This document shows positions 9,077-18,962 of a stretch of DNA of 64,000 bases, one piece after another. How positions within the stretch are numbered: the stretch's first letter is position 1; each line of letters begins with the position of its first letter. Made by a program: the position numbers and the translations under genes. The stretch lies in NCBI GenBank assembly GCA_947492585.1, contig CANLND010000001.1:168816-232815 (forward strand). The letters run 5' to 3'. The notes beneath the pieces were generated by a model, which saw only the letters and a list, made by a program, of their open reading frames with translations, was not told the DNA's origin and made no database searches. Origin of the DNA: an uncultured Paracoccaceae bacterium. GTDB taxonomy: Bacteria; Pseudomonadota; Alphaproteobacteria; Rhodobacterales; Rhodobacteraceae.

Positions 9077-10611
9077 GCAGTCCACCGATACAGCCATACC
9101 TCAGAGGCGGGGGCGCCGTCCTTGCGCAGCTGGGCGCGCAGTTCCACATGGCTACGTTCGCCGGGATCAAAGGAAAACGCCAGTCGCAGCCCGTCAGTTT
9201 CAGGATTGCGCTGCAACACGCCCTCGCTGGTTTCCACATGTGGTGAGGACACGTGGATATCCAGCAGGTCTTCACCGTCTTCACCGTCCACGAAACCGGC
9301 AAACAGCGGGTGCGCTTCAAAGTCGATCACCATAAGGCGGCCGGGGTCGCCAAAAATCTTTTCGCCAGATGCTGTGTTCAACACGCGCGGCAAAGACATC
9401 TCAGGCTCTTCGCCCCAATTCAGGCGATAGGACAACGTAATTTCACTGCCAGCGGCATAGGGTTCGCGTGGACGCCAGTAGGCCACGATATTGTCGTAGA
9501 TTTCCTTGTCGGCTGGAATTTCCACCAATGTGACCGCGCCTTTGCCCCAATCGCCGATGGGCTCCACCCATAGGCTTGGTCGGCGGTGGTAGTTGGCTTC
9601 GAGATCTGCAAAGTCGGACAGTTTCCGCGCACGCTGCATCAGGCCAAACCCTTGCGGATTTTCATCCACAAAAGAGGAAATTTGCAGGTGTTTGGGGTTG
9701 GCCAGCGGCCGCCACAGGACTTCGCCATTGCCGTTCTTAACCAGCAGGCCTTCGCTGTCATGGACCGCGGGGCGGAAATCATCAAAGCGGTGACGGTTGG
9801 TTTCATCAAACAAGAACATCGAGGTCAACGGCCCCAACCCCACGTGGGGCAATTCTGTTCGGGCAAACAGCGTCGCCTCAACATCCATCACACAGTTGGT
9901 GCCCGGAACGATGTTAAAGCGGTAGGCACCCGACACTGAGGGAGAATCCATCAGCGCATGCACAATCATATTGAGTTGCCCCGGTGCCGGGGCTTCCAGC
10001 CAGAAATCGGTGAATTCGGGGAATTCTTCGCCTTCGGCATCTCCGGTTTTCAGGGCCAGACCGCGGGCAGACAGACCATAAGCGTGATCGGCCCCGATGG
10101 CACGGAAATAGCTGGCACCTTGGAAGACGCAGAATTCATTCTTTTTGTTTGGGGCGTTGAATTCGGTTCGCAGTCGGATGCCGGAATAGCCCAGATGGCC
10201 TTCGGTGCTCAGCGCGGGGGCCCGATCGGAGGCTTCAAACAGGGTGATGTCAAAGGGCTGATGTTCGACCTGACCCTCGGTCACACTGTGCACCTGCACC
10301 GCGCGTGGGAAATACAGGCCGGGCAGAAAGTAATCAATATTGTAGCTGCGATTGGTATTAGACCACAGCGCGTCGCGGGTATTGAACCAGCGCGCTTTGT
10401 AGTCGTCATAGGACTGCTGCAACCAGTCGTCAGGAACGCTGGGGCGGGGTGTATACGGATGCGCGGCAAGCGCGCGCGCCCGTGCGATGATCTCGGCGTG
10501 GCTGAAGGGCACATCCTGCTTGCTCAGGCCAGAGGCCACGGCAGGGAAAGCCAGCAGACTGGTGCTGCTGAGCGCGATCGAGAGGAAAGAGCGACGGGAG
10601 AGACGGCTCAT
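9073..10611 (-). CDS. opgG: Periplasmic glucans biosynthesis protein OpgG (MdoG)
   Basis: The start at 10611 forms an ATGA overlap with opgC and begins MSRLSRRSFLSIALS, a twin-arginine signal (SRRSFLS) with cleavage after the VASG region. The mature part matches the MdoG family: HVHSVTEGQVEHQPFDITLF, GYSGIRLRTEFN, EFCVFQGASYFRAIG, YGLSARGLALKTG and WVEPIGDWGKGAVTLVEIP are conserved blocks. The protein folds as a beta-sandwich in the periplasm and is needed to build the branched glucan structure made by OpgH. Length (512 residues) is normal. It is co-transcribed with opgC upstream and opgH downstream. Confidence 0.95.
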   Translation of the reverse strand: MSRLSRRSFLSIALSSTSLLAFPAVASGLSKQDVPFSHAEIIARARALAAHPYTPRPSVPDDWLQQSYDDYKARWFNTRDALWSNTNRSYNIDYFLPGLYFPRAVQVHSVTEGQVEHQPFDITLFEASDRAPALSTEGHLGYSGIRLRTEFNAPNKKNEFCVFQGASYFRAIGADHAYGLSARGLALKTGDAEGEEFPEFTDFWLEAPAPGQLNMIVHALMDSPSVSGAYRFNIVPGTNCVMDVEATLFARTELPHVGLGPLTSMFLFDETNRHRFDDFRPAVHDSEGLLVKNGNGEVLWRPLANPKHLQISSFVDENPQGFGLMQRARKLSDFADLEANYHRRPSLWVEPIGDWGKGAVTLVEIPADKEIYDNIVAYWRPREPYAAGSEITLSYRLNWGEEPEMSLPRVLNTASGEKIFGDPGRLMVIDFEAHPLFAGFVDGEDGEDLLDIHVSSPHVETSEGVLQRNPETDGLRLAFSFDPGERSHVELRAQLRKDGAPASEVWLYRWTA

Positions 10612-11864
10612 TTCTTGCTTCTCCAAGGTTGCGATTTGAACCAGCCCGCGCCGTAGGCGCAGGCGATAATAAGGGCAAAGCCCACAAGGTTGGCAAAGGC
10701 CACGGTCAGAATGGCGCGATCGGTGTGATCCAGCGCAAAGCCGATCAACCGCGCCAATGCCATTGAAAAGACAAAGACCGCCAGGGACTGTTGCCCCACC
10801 TTGGTCAGCACCGCAAGCAGGACGCTCCAGATGCGCGCCAGACCGCCGGTTCCGTTGGCAATCAATCGCTTACCGCCTTCACCAGCGACAACCCACCCTA
10901 GATAAGCCAGCGCCAGAAAATGCACATATCGCAACAGGCCAAAGTCGGTTTTCTCACGCCATTCGGATGTGATCTCCCAGGTGGGGCGGATGATGTCAGC
11001 CAGATCTGCATTGGCTGCTTTGACCCACAGGTACACTTTCCACGATCCAAACGGCGCGCCCAGCACCACAAAGGCCAAAGCAGCGGCGATCAGCAGTTTT
11101 GACACTGGCGGCTTCGGCAGCCAGCCCTTCATGAAGGCAAAGCCAGTGAAAAACAGAAGTTGCCAGCCAAAGGGGTTAAAGAACCATTCGCGGTTGGACC
11201 AAGGTTCGGCACTGAGGCTTACGCCATTTGGGCCAAGACCAATCAGATAGGGGTTGGCTGACAGCCAGACGAGCAGCGAAAAACTCGCGATGGCCCAGAC
11301 GCCAATTTTCTCCAGCCCCATCATCACCGGCATGAGCGCCAGAACCACCAGATACATCGGCAGGATGTCAAAATAGTTCGGCACATAGGTCAGGGTGAAC
11401 AGGCCAACCAGCTGAGGCGCAGGATCCGAGAAGAAATGGCCAAGGTTCAGGGAGTTGATATAGCTCTTTTCAAAGGTGCCATAGGTATCCAATGCGGCCA
11501 TGCACACTGCAATAAACACAAACAGCCCGATATGGGCCCAAAACACCTGCCAGCACCGAAAAGCCACGCGCGCCGTGCCCAACCACCATCCACGTCGTGC
11601 GAATGATCCGCCAAAGGCAATGGCCGACGCCATGCCCGAGCAAAACACAAAGATCTCGGTGGCATCTGAAAACCCAAAACGGGCCGGAATCCAGCCGGTC
11701 CAGCGGTTGCCGGGGATATGGGCGATGAGGATGATGAACATCGCGATGCCGCGATAGAAATCCAACCGTGGATCGCGCGCGCGCGGCGTTGGGGCGGCCT
11801 GCCGATTGGCAGGTTCAGCCGACGCTGCGGGCTGTGGGGTTGGAAGAGGTGTAATCGTGGCCAT
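10608..11864 (-). CDS. opgC: OpgC-type acyltransferase (glucan succinylation)
   Basis: A 418-residue integral membrane protein with about ten helices and the OpgC domain start DPRLDFYRGIAMFIILIAH. OpgC proteins transfer succinyl groups to periplasmic glucans, giving them negative charge. A GTG at 11885 would add seven residues; neither start has a strong ribosome-binding site, so the N-terminus is uncertain. The gene is 47 bp after the TPR gene (26 bp if the GTG is used) and overlaps opgG by 4 bp, placing it in the glucan operon. Confidence 0.9.
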   Translation of the reverse strand: MATITPLPTPQPAASAEPANRQAAPTPRARDPRLDFYRGIAMFIILIAHIPGNRWTGWIPARFGFSDATEIFVFCSGMASAIAFGGSFARRGWWLGTARVAFRCWQVFWAHIGLFVFIAVCMAALDTYGTFEKSYINSLNLGHFFSDPAPQLVGLFTLTYVPNYFDILPMYLVVLALMPVMMGLEKIGVWAIASFSLLVWLSANPYLIGLGPNGVSLSAEPWSNREWFFNPFGWQLLFFTGFAFMKGWLPKPPVSKLLIAAALAFVVLGAPFGSWKVYLWVKAANADLADIIRPTWEITSEWREKTDFGLLRYVHFLALAYLGWVVAGEGGKRLIANGTGGLARIWSVLLAVLTKVGQQSLAVFVFSMALARLIGFALDHTDRAILTVAFANLVGFALIIACAYGAGWFKSQPWRSKK

Positions 11865-11911
11865 CTTGTCGCTTCGGTCTTTCACAGTATCGGGTCAGGC
11901 AGGCTGACTGT

Positions 11912-13276
11912 TTATTCAGCAGGAACGCTTCGGCTGTTGTCTGGATTGCGGGCGTCGGAAATCAACGTGCGGCGCGCCAGCGCATAATTATCTTCGCTGC
12001 CACCGCGTTTTGTGCGGCGATCGTCCAAAATAGTTTCAACCGTATCAAAAGCACCTGCACGCAGGCCTGCATCAATGGTCATGCGTTCAAACACGTCTCG
12101 CTGGGCGTGACTACCCCCGGCCAGCTGCATTGATGCGCGCGCGGTGTTCAACCGCGCAAAAGCTGTGGCATAATCGCCATCCCCAAACGCCTCAAGCCCC
12201 AGTGCGGCGTCACAGCCGGGGGTGGCCATGCGGTCTTGGGCTTCGTCGCTGCGACGTTGGCCGTCCTGATGAATGCGCGCCACAAGGCGTTTGGTGGCGC
12301 AGGCGCGATCGCGTCCCGCCAACGCCAGGAGATAGTGCAGGTCTGCAAAAATCAGGCAGCCGTCTTCGGTACGATTGGCGCACAGTTCAGACAGTTCTTC
12401 CCAGCGATTGCCCACAGAGACACCTTCAAGCTCCAGCCGCATCAGAAGCGACGTGGCGTTGGAAATATCGCGGTAGTCGTCGGTTTTGTCTTTACGCACT
12501 TCGGTGTCATACAGATCCATCACCTGATCGATCTGACCCAGATCCAGATGCATCAGCGCCTTGTGCCACCACACGTGATAGCGGAAGTTGTTGCAATGTG
12601 CCCAGGCGTCCTCGCGTCCTTTCAGCCAATCCAACCCGCCCTTGGCGTTGCCCGTCATATCATGAACGTGGGCCACCGCATGCAGGCCCCAGGCATCGTT
12701 GGGGGCCATCCACAAGGCTTGCTTGCCAGCGATTTCAGCCTTGTCATAGGCGCCGGTCTCTTCCAGCGCAAACGCGTGACAGCCCAAAAGGTAGCCGCGT
12801 CCTGCGTGGTCAGGTGCATAGGCGGGCATCACCCGTTCAACCGAAGCGCGCATTCCCTGTGAGTCGCCCAAAATAAAGCGGATACCATGGCTTAGTTTCA
12901 TGGCCAGTGTGTCGCAGGGGTCGATTTCGAGAACCTGCTCCATGTGCATGATTGCTTCTGACGGGCGGCCCTGCATCCAGGCCTGTAGCGCGTCGACATA
13001 TTTACGTTCGCGTGGCAAGGCCGCGTCGTAGCCTGCTTTGGCCGCGGTCAAAGCGTCCTCTGCCATGGGAAGCAGTTCAGAACGCCCCAGCATCACCAGA
13101 GACAAACCTTTGATGGCTTGGGCGTGGGCAAAATCCGGCGCTGCGGTCAGCACTGCGCCCAAGTGGTCTGCTGCACTTGCACCATGGGCCAGAACGGCCA
13201 TTTGGACCGCGTTCCAATCCGTCACGACGGAAGCAGACGTGAGGCTTGTCTCTTGTCCAAAGATGTCTTGGGTCAT
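11912..13276 (-). CDS. TTC38-like tetratricopeptide repeat protein
   Basis: A 454-residue soluble protein without signal peptide. It resembles the TTC38 family: helical repeats through most of its length, with blocks such as AHAQAIKGLSLVMLGR, ERKYVDALQAWMQGRPSEAIMHMEQVLEIDPCDTLAMKL, WGLHAVAHVHDMTGNAKGGLDWLK and YHVWWHKALMHLDLGQIDQVMDLYD. A Shine-Dalgarno-like AAGGA precedes the chosen ATG. The biochemical role of the family is not established. It is the first gene of the run leading into opgC-opgG-opgH; the 251-bp region before it (13277-13527) probably holds the operon promoter but I see no recognisable motif there. Confidence 0.85.
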   Translation of the reverse strand: MTQDIFGQETSLTSASVVTDWNAVQMAVLAHGASAADHLGAVLTAAPDFAHAQAIKGLSLVMLGRSELLPMAEDALTAAKAGYDAALPRERKYVDALQAWMQGRPSEAIMHMEQVLEIDPCDTLAMKLSHGIRFILGDSQGMRASVERVMPAYAPDHAGRGYLLGCHAFALEETGAYDKAEIAGKQALWMAPNDAWGLHAVAHVHDMTGNAKGGLDWLKGREDAWAHCNNFRYHVWWHKALMHLDLGQIDQVMDLYDTEVRKDKTDDYRDISNATSLLMRLELEGVSVGNRWEELSELCANRTEDGCLIFADLHYLLALAGRDRACATKRLVARIHQDGQRRSDEAQDRMATPGCDAALGLEAFGDGDYATAFARLNTARASMQLAGGSHAQRDVFERMTIDAGLRAGAFDTVETILDDRRTKRGGSEDNYALARRTLISDARNPDNSRSVPAE

Positions 13277-13527
13277 GTCGGGAAATTCCTTGCAGTCTGA
13301 AACATCAGTTACGTTTTATCTGAGAGTAGAGGATGCCAGCGTCTCGGGCGACGCCTGCTCTCGCTTTGGTGATGGTCTGTGTGTGTTTTGATGGTAATGT
13401 TGCCGAAACCGGTGGCAGGATGGGCAGAAAGCCGCACAGTGACGCCTTTTCAAGTCTGTGTACGCCGAGGCTTCGGCACGCTATTGCGTGTATTTGTAAC
13501 ATTCGGGAAATGCCGCCAATATGGTGT

Positions 13528-14733
13528 TTAGGATTTCGGCGCAACTGCGCCAATAGACTGCAACACGTCGGCAGTATCTTGCCCGAAATGCGGGGGGGCA
13601 TGGCGATACGTCACAGGGGTCCGTGAAAACTTCAATGGGTTCCCGATGAGCTCCACCGGCCCGGCCTTGGCGTCCATGCTGATTTGCATGCCGCGCGCCG
13701 CAACCTGATCCGATTGAAAAACCTGATCCAATGTTTGTACAGGCCCGGCGGGCACCTTGCGGGCCTCTAGTCCTGCAATCACTGCCTGAGTGGTGTGGCG
13801 TTGCATCGCGGGGACAAGGATGGCATCCAGAGCGTCGCGATGTTCAAGACGCGCCGGATTGGTCGCAAAACGCGGATCTGTGCCCAGATCTGACAGGCCA
13901 AGAAATTCGAGAAACCGCTGGAACTGACTGTCATTGCCCACCGCGAGGATCACGTGCCCATCACTGGTTTCATACACGCCATAGGGCATAATATTGGGAT
14001 GCCCATTGCCGCGGCGCTGTGGCAGCGATTTGGAGGTCAGGTAATTCACACCTTCGTTGATCAACCACGCGATTTGACTGTCGACCAGGGCCAGTTCCAC
14101 CCATTGGCCTTCGCCGGTGGTGGTGCGGTGCTGAAGGGCGGCCAGAATGCCAATGCAGGCATACATGCCACACATCACATCAGCGATGCCAACCCCGACC
14201 TTTACCGGAGCGCCGTCTGGGGCACCGGTCAGCGACATGATGCCGCCGTAGCCCTGTGCCATCAGGTCATATCCGGGCTTTGATGCATTTGGCCCGGTCT
14301 GGCCATAGCCTGAAATTGAACAATAGATCAGGCCGGGAAGGTCAGATTTCAAACTGTCGTAATCCAGCCCGTATTTGGCCAGGCCACCGGGTTTGAAGTT
14401 TTCGACCAGAATGTCGGCCTCCGCAGCCAACGCCCGGATGTGTGCCTGACCTTCTGGGGTTGCGATGTCGATGGCCACCGAACGTTTGTTGCGGTTTGCG
14501 CACATGAAATAGGCGCTGAGATCCGTTTTGACGCCCTGCGCGTCTGTCACATAAGGAGGCCCCCACTGGCGGGTATCGTCGCCGCCGGATTTTGGGTTTT
14601 CGACCTTGATGACTTCGGCGCCCAGATCGCCCAGCAACTGCGTGCAGGTGGGGCCGGCCAAAATGCGCGACAGGTCGAGAACCTTGAGACCTTTGAGCGC
14701 GCCATACGGCAACATATCAGATCCGACCATCAT
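13528..14733 (-). CDS. CaiB/BaiF (type III) CoA-transferase family protein
   Basis: The roughly 401-residue product carries the family hallmarks: [41 protein letters not shown]-type N-terminus, [11 protein letters not shown] near 90, and [14 protein letters not shown] containing the Asp that forms the acyl-aspartyl anhydride in characterised members. Such enzymes move CoA between carboxylic acids. Acceptor and donor are unknown. Starts at 14733 or 14730 both follow the GGAGG at the end of the upstream thiamine-diphosphate enzyme gene, which it overlaps by 17 bp, so the two are translated together and may act in one pathway. Confidence 0.88.
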   Translation of the reverse strand: [401 protein letters not shown]

Positions 14734-16330
14734 ACCCTCCGCGTTCGATTTCGGCTGCAATCACGGTGAAGCTGTCAGAGGCTTGCGCGGCGTTCAGGGC
14801 AGCGCGCAATTCAGCGCGGTTGCGGACGGTGACGCCATTGCCGCCAAAGGCGCGACCCATCGCAGCAAAGTCGTGTCGGGAAAAATCCACGCCAGTATTG
14901 GCCAGCTGTCGCTGACGTTGTTTCAATTCGATTAACGCCAAAGACGCATCTACAAAGACCAGAAAAATAGGGGCAAGCTGCATCTCGCGTGCGGTGGCCA
15001 GTTCTCCAGCGACCATGAGAAATCCTGCATCCCCTGAAAAGCTGATCACCGGACGGTTTGGCTGCGCCAATTTGCGGCCGATGGCCAGGGGGACAGCACA
15101 GCCCATGGTACACAACCCGGAGGATTGGATCAGGGCGCGCGGTTCAGAGCAGCCCCACATCTGTGACAGTAGAATGCGATGCGCGCCGCTGTCTGCGGTG
15201 GCCAATGTGGTGTCTGGCAAGACGGCGCGGGCCTCGGCAATAACGCCAGCAGGGCCCCAGTCGTCGTCATCGGGGAAGGCGTGGGTGAGCGCGGTTTTGC
15301 AGGTGGCAGGTTCACCACCGGGCCATGTGTCACGCGGCGACAGATCCGCCCCAAGCGCGTGGAGTGTGGCGGGGAGGGGGGCAATGATGTTGATCCCGGC
15401 CTGATGCATGTAATGTGTATTTGGCTCTGGCGAAATGTCGATCACGCGGGTTTGGGTGACGTCCCATGCGTCGCGCCAGCCCGTGCGCATTTCAATGGGG
15501 TCGTAGCCAAGCGTCAGGATCAGGTCGGCGGCCTCAAGCAGTGGAAGAAGATGGCGATCTGCCAGCGGAGACAGGCCTGCGCCGCCCAGACATAAGGGGT
15601 GGCTTTCGGGCAGGATGCCTTTGGCTTTGTAGGTGGTGACAAAGGGGATTTGAAATGTTTCAACAAAGTGTCGCAACTGCCTGGTGGCCTGATCGTGCAC
15701 CGCGTCAAGGCCGATGATGGCGACAGGACGCTCGGCCTGCGCCAACCAATCCCGCGCCTGCGCCAATGTCTCCCCCGCGGGGGCGGTGGTGCCTGCAGGC
15801 GCGCGGCGGATGTTGCGTTCAGTTGCGGGGGTCTCTGCAACTGAGATGGGCACGTCGATGTGCACCGGGCCTTGTCGTGCCTCGGTTGCGATGGAAACTG
15901 CTTTGTCGGCGATCACTTCGGCTGCGTTTGCCTCCAACCGAAACGAGGCCTTGGTGATCGGGCGAAAGACGGCTTGTTGGTCGAGAACCTGATGCGTGTA
16001 GGTTTCCGCTTCGTCGGCATCGACGCAACCGGTCAGGACCAACATTGGCACCCGATCCTGATGCGCATTGGCCACCACGTTGACGCCATTCAGCGCGCCC
16101 GGCCCAAGCGTGGCAACCAGGATGGCAGGAGCGCCATCCGCGTGGTGCACCCCTTCGCCCATGAAACCCGCGCAGTTTTCATGTTTCGCCAAGTGAAAAC
16201 AGATGCCCGCCTGTTCCAACGCATCCACAAGCGTCAATACCTCACCCCCCGGCATGCCAAAGGCGTGGCGGCATCCAGCATCATACAATCGGCGAGCCAG
16301 CACATCTGCGGCGCGGAGCGTCTTTGTCAT
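14717..16330 (-). CDS. Thiamine-diphosphate enzyme, acetolactate synthase-like
   Basis: 537 residues with the three-domain layout of the IlvB family: N-terminal Pyr domain (about 8-170, catalytic Glu51 in KHENCAGF), central domain, and C-terminal PP domain from about 355 with GDAGFLMVAGELATA. The metal-binding motif ends in VDAS, so the residue expected to be Asn (27 after Asp434) is Asp461. No regulatory subunit gene is adjacent. Members decarboxylate 2-oxo acids or cleave acyl-CoAs; the overlapping CoA-transferase gene suggests an acyl-CoA-linked substrate, though the C-terminal CoA-binding tail of oxalyl-CoA decarboxylases is not evident. Substrate assignment is therefore open. Confidence 0.85.
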   Translation of the reverse strand: MTKTLRAADVLARRLYDAGCRHAFGMPGGEVLTLVDALEQAGICFHLAKHENCAGFMGEGVHHADGAPAILVATLGPGALNGVNVVANAHQDRVPMLVLTGCVDADEAETYTHQVLDQQAVFRPITKASFRLEANAAEVIADKAVSIATEARQGPVHIDVPISVAETPATERNIRRAPAGTTAPAGETLAQARDWLAQAERPVAIIGLDAVHDQATRQLRHFVETFQIPFVTTYKAKGILPESHPLCLGGAGLSPLADRHLLPLLEAADLILTLGYDPIEMRTGWRDAWDVTQTRVIDISPEPNTHYMHQAGINIIAPLPATLHALGADLSPRDTWPGGEPATCKTALTHAFPDDDDWGPAGVIAEARAVLPDTTLATADSGAHRILLSQMWGCSEPRALIQSSGLCTMGCAVPLAIGRKLAQPNRPVISFSGDAGFLMVAGELATAREMQLAPIFLVFVDASLALIELKQRQRQLANTGVDFSRHDFAAMGRAFGGNGVTVRNRAELRAALNAAQASDSFTVIAAEIERGGYDGRI

Positions 16331-16463
16331 CGGGATCCATCCTGATTAAAAAATCTTTTGCCCAGATTGCGCGCTGAGCGGCGCGGCGCAAGGGGGCTCA
16401 CATCTCTGTGAGAAGCGTTACCAATTTTGCACTGACCCCGTGCAGAAGGCCAGCGTGCAGAGG

Positions 16464-16949
16464 TTAACGTATTGCAGTGGAAGCGATTTGGTCAAACTGC
16501 TGATCAAGTTCTTCGGCGATTTCTTGCAACACGTCGCCGCCTTCGGCGAAATAAGGCGCAAAGATGTGGCTGGGCCGTTTGTACGACAGGCTGGCGGTGC
16601 CGTCTTCGTTTTCGGTGACATAAAAACGGATTGGCGCTTCGATCATTGCGGCGGTTGAAGCGGCCAGTACACGCAGGGCGTAGTCATTGTTGAACACACC
16701 GACCACGCGGTTGCCGGGAATGGTAATGCCGCGCGCAGCGGCGGCCTTGGTGGGGCCCGCTTGGGTGACAACAAAAAGCCCCTGCGCTTTTACCGCGTTT
16801 TTCAGATCACTGATGACTTCGGTATAGGGCTTGGCGCTGGCATGTACGGCCCAGCCTGCGCGGGCCGAGACCGCGGTTTCAGCCTGGGCTATTTGCGCAA
16901 GGGGCAGCAGAGCGCTTAGGGAAAGTGCAATGCAAAACAGATGGTGCAT
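16464..16949 (-). CDS. DUF302 domain protein with signal peptide
   Basis: I use the ATG at 16949, eight bases after AGGA; the open frame extends further upstream but encodes no plausible protein there. The 161-residue product has a signal peptide (HHLFCIALSLSALLPLAQIA, cleavage near AQA/ETAVS) and one DUF302 domain with SDLKNAVKAQGLFVV, GNRVVGVFNNDYALRVLAAS and EAPIRFYVTENEDGTASLSY. The family is widespread in periplasmic or membrane settings and its function is unknown. It follows the GlxA-type regulator on the same strand with a 130-bp gap. Confidence 0.83.
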   Translation of the reverse strand: MHHLFCIALSLSALLPLAQIAQAETAVSARAGWAVHASAKPYTEVISDLKNAVKAQGLFVVTQAGPTKAAAARGITIPGNRVVGVFNNDYALRVLAASTAAMIEAPIRFYVTENEDGTASLSYKRPSHIFAPYFAEGGDVLQEIAEELDQQFDQIASTAIR

Positions 16950-17079
16950 AGGTAACATCCTAGGAATGGCGTTTGGGGAAATGTATCGGGTACAAGTTAA
17001 AATTGGTGTCACTTTATCGTGCGGTGGCAGATAAATGCTGCGGCGTCCCGACCTGTATATCTCACCGCCCCGCGCGACG

Positions 17080-18111
17080 TCAGGACCAGCCTTTGCGAAA
17101 GAAATGTGGGCTGGCGCCAAAGCGTCGTTTGAACTGACGTGAAAAATGTGTCGCGCTGTTAAATCCTGACGCCAGCGCGATTTCAGTGATCGACAGTGCG
17201 GTCTCGTTCATCAACCCGTAGGCGTGATGCAGGCGCATATCAAAATAGACCTGCATCGGGCTTTGATTCAGGTAGCGCGCAAATAGGCGTTCAAGTTGTC
17301 GTCGCGAAATGTCCAGCTGGGTGCATAGGTCCGCGACGGTCAGCGGGTCTTCGATCGCGTCTTGCATCAGCTGAAGGGCATTCAACAGATGCTGATTTCG
17401 ACTGCCGATTGCTACGGCGATATTGGACCGCTGCGGCACCGTCCCGCCGCGTGACCGCACGTGCAGGCACATATCGGCGCAGACAATGGCGAGCTGTTCG
17501 CCGTGGCGCTCTTCGATCAATGTCAGCATCATGTCGGTTGACGCGTGCCCACCTCCGCAGGTGAGCAGAGTTTCCGAGATTTCAAAAATGTTCTGAGATG
17601 GAGTAAGATCAGGAAATTCTTCAATAAAGGCGGGTTGATCCTCCCAGTGCAGCGTAAAGGTCTGCGCGTTTAACAACCCCGCTTGCGCCAAGGCAAACGT
17701 GCCGGTGCAAATGGCGCCCAGACGCCGCCCAAACCGATGATTGCGCCGCAGCCAGTTCAGAACCGGTTCAGAGGCGGCCGATTGTGGCTCTCCGCCCGCC
17801 GCAACAAGCGCGGTTGCGCCAGATGGAAGCTCGCTCAGGCTCATATCGGGCGTCACGAGCATGCCATTTGAGCATCGGACAGGTTGACCGTCCTCGGTCA
17901 TCAGGAACCAGCGATAAAGTTCGCGATTGGTGATTTGGTTGGCCACACGCAGCGGTTCGATTGCCGCAGAGAGTGCCAGCATCATGGTGCGTGGCAAGAC
18001 GACAAAATAGAAATCCTGTGGCTTGCCGTGATAGCTGATGTCAAAATGTGCGGAGGACGCCCTGGGCACAAAGTGATCTGGGAGGCGGGACGATGCGGCA
18101 GCTTGTGTCAT
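17080..18111 (-). CDS. GlxA-family transcriptional regulator (DJ-1/PfpI + AraC)
   Basis: The likely start is the ATG at 18111 (MTQAAASS), giving 343 residues; the upstream extension to 18225 looks non-coding. The N-terminal two thirds form a class I glutamine amidotransferase-like DJ-1/PfpI domain with LGAICTGTFALAQAGLL and TLHWEDQPAF. The C-terminal AraC helix-turn-helix pair includes LDISRRQLERLFARYL and SITEIALASGFNSATHFSRQFKRRFGASP. Relatives such as GbdR and ArgR respond to quaternary amines or amino acids. The gene is divergent from clpP; no target can be inferred with confidence, and the downstream DUF302 gene may be in the same transcript. Confidence 0.9.
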   Translation of the reverse strand: MTQAAASSRLPDHFVPRASSAHFDISYHGKPQDFYFVVLPRTMMLALSAAIEPLRVANQITNRELYRWFLMTEDGQPVRCSNGMLVTPDMSLSELPSGATALVAAGGEPQSAASEPVLNWLRRNHRFGRRLGAICTGTFALAQAGLLNAQTFTLHWEDQPAFIEEFPDLTPSQNIFEISETLLTCGGGHASTDMMLTLIEERHGEQLAIVCADMCLHVRSRGGTVPQRSNIAVAIGSRNQHLLNALQLMQDAIEDPLTVADLCTQLDISRRQLERLFARYLNQSPMQVYFDMRLHHAYGLMNETALSITEIALASGFNSATHFSRQFKRRFGASPHFFRKGWS

Positions 18112-18335
18112 GACACGATATCCGTTGGGAGCGACTTTTTTGTCGTAAACCAGAGTGTTGGATTTCGAACTGTAAGTCGCGACATTGCCGTGGCAAAACA
18201 CGACCTTGTGTTTCCATGCCAGCATCGGCGTAAAAACAATCTCGGCCCCTTGCAGCCCAATTGGCCCGCCACTAAGACTTGAGTAACCCTCACGCGTCTA
18301 TGGTGACGAAACAAGTGATACGAAGGCAGGTCCAA

Positions 18336-18962
18336 ATGATTGATCCCCGCGAAACCTATATGAACACCCTGGTGCCAATGGTTGTAGAGCAGACCAGCCG
18401 GGGCGAACGTGCCTATGATATTTTCTCGCGCCTCCTAAAAGAGCGCATCATTTTTGTGAATGGTCCGATTCACAGCGGTATGAGCAATTTGATTGTTGCG
18501 CAGTTGCTGCACCTTGAAGCGGAAAACCCGTCGAAAGAAATCAGCATGTACGTCAACTCACCCGGCGGTGAAGTGACCGCGGGTATGTCGATTTATGACA
18601 CCATGCAGTACATCAAGCCCAAAGTATCGACGCTGATCTGCGGCATGGCTGCGTCTATGGGCTCTGTGATCGCGATTGGTGGCGAAAAGGGCATGCGTTT
18701 TGCACTGCCCAACTCTGAAGTCATGGTGCACCAGCCCTCTGGCGGTGCACAGGGCATGGCCACCGATATGCTGATTTCCGCGCGTCACATCGAACGCACA
18801 CGTGAGCGTCTGTACCAGCTTTACGTGAAGCATTCGGGTCAGGATTACGAAACTGTGCAAAAGGCGCTTGATCGTGACACCTGGATGACGCCCGAGGAAG
18901 CCAAAGAGTGGGGCCACCTCGACGAAATCGTTGAGAACCGCTCAAAAGGCGATGAAGAATAA
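18336..18962 (+). CDS. clpP: ATP-dependent Clp protease proteolytic subunit ClpP
   Basis: The ATG at 18336 gives the family-typical N-terminus [20 protein letters not shown] and 208 residues; an upstream frame to 18279 is not needed. The catalytic serine is Ser107 in GMAASMGS and the histidine is His132 in VMVHQPSGG; the acidic residue lies in the LDRDTWM segment. ClpP forms two stacked heptameric rings that degrade proteins unfolded by ClpX or ClpA. clpX follows after 145 bp, the standard arrangement, but an imperfect terminator lies between them, so clpX may also have its own promoter. Confidence 0.97.
   Translation: MIDPRETYMNTLVPMVVEQTSRGERAYDIFSRLLKERIIFVNGPIHSGMSNLIVAQLLHLEAENPSKEISMYVNSPGGEVTAGMSIYDTMQYIKPKVSTLICGMAASMGSVIAIGGEKGMRFALPNSEVMVHQPSGGAQGMATDMLISARHIERTRERLYQLYVKHSGQDYETVQKALDRDTWMTPEEAKEWGHLDEIVENRSKGDEE

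Noticed and set aside
14717..16330. Oxalyl-CoA decarboxylase assignment
   Set aside because: Despite the adjacent CoA-transferase, motifs and the C-terminus fit acetolactate synthase-like proteins better.
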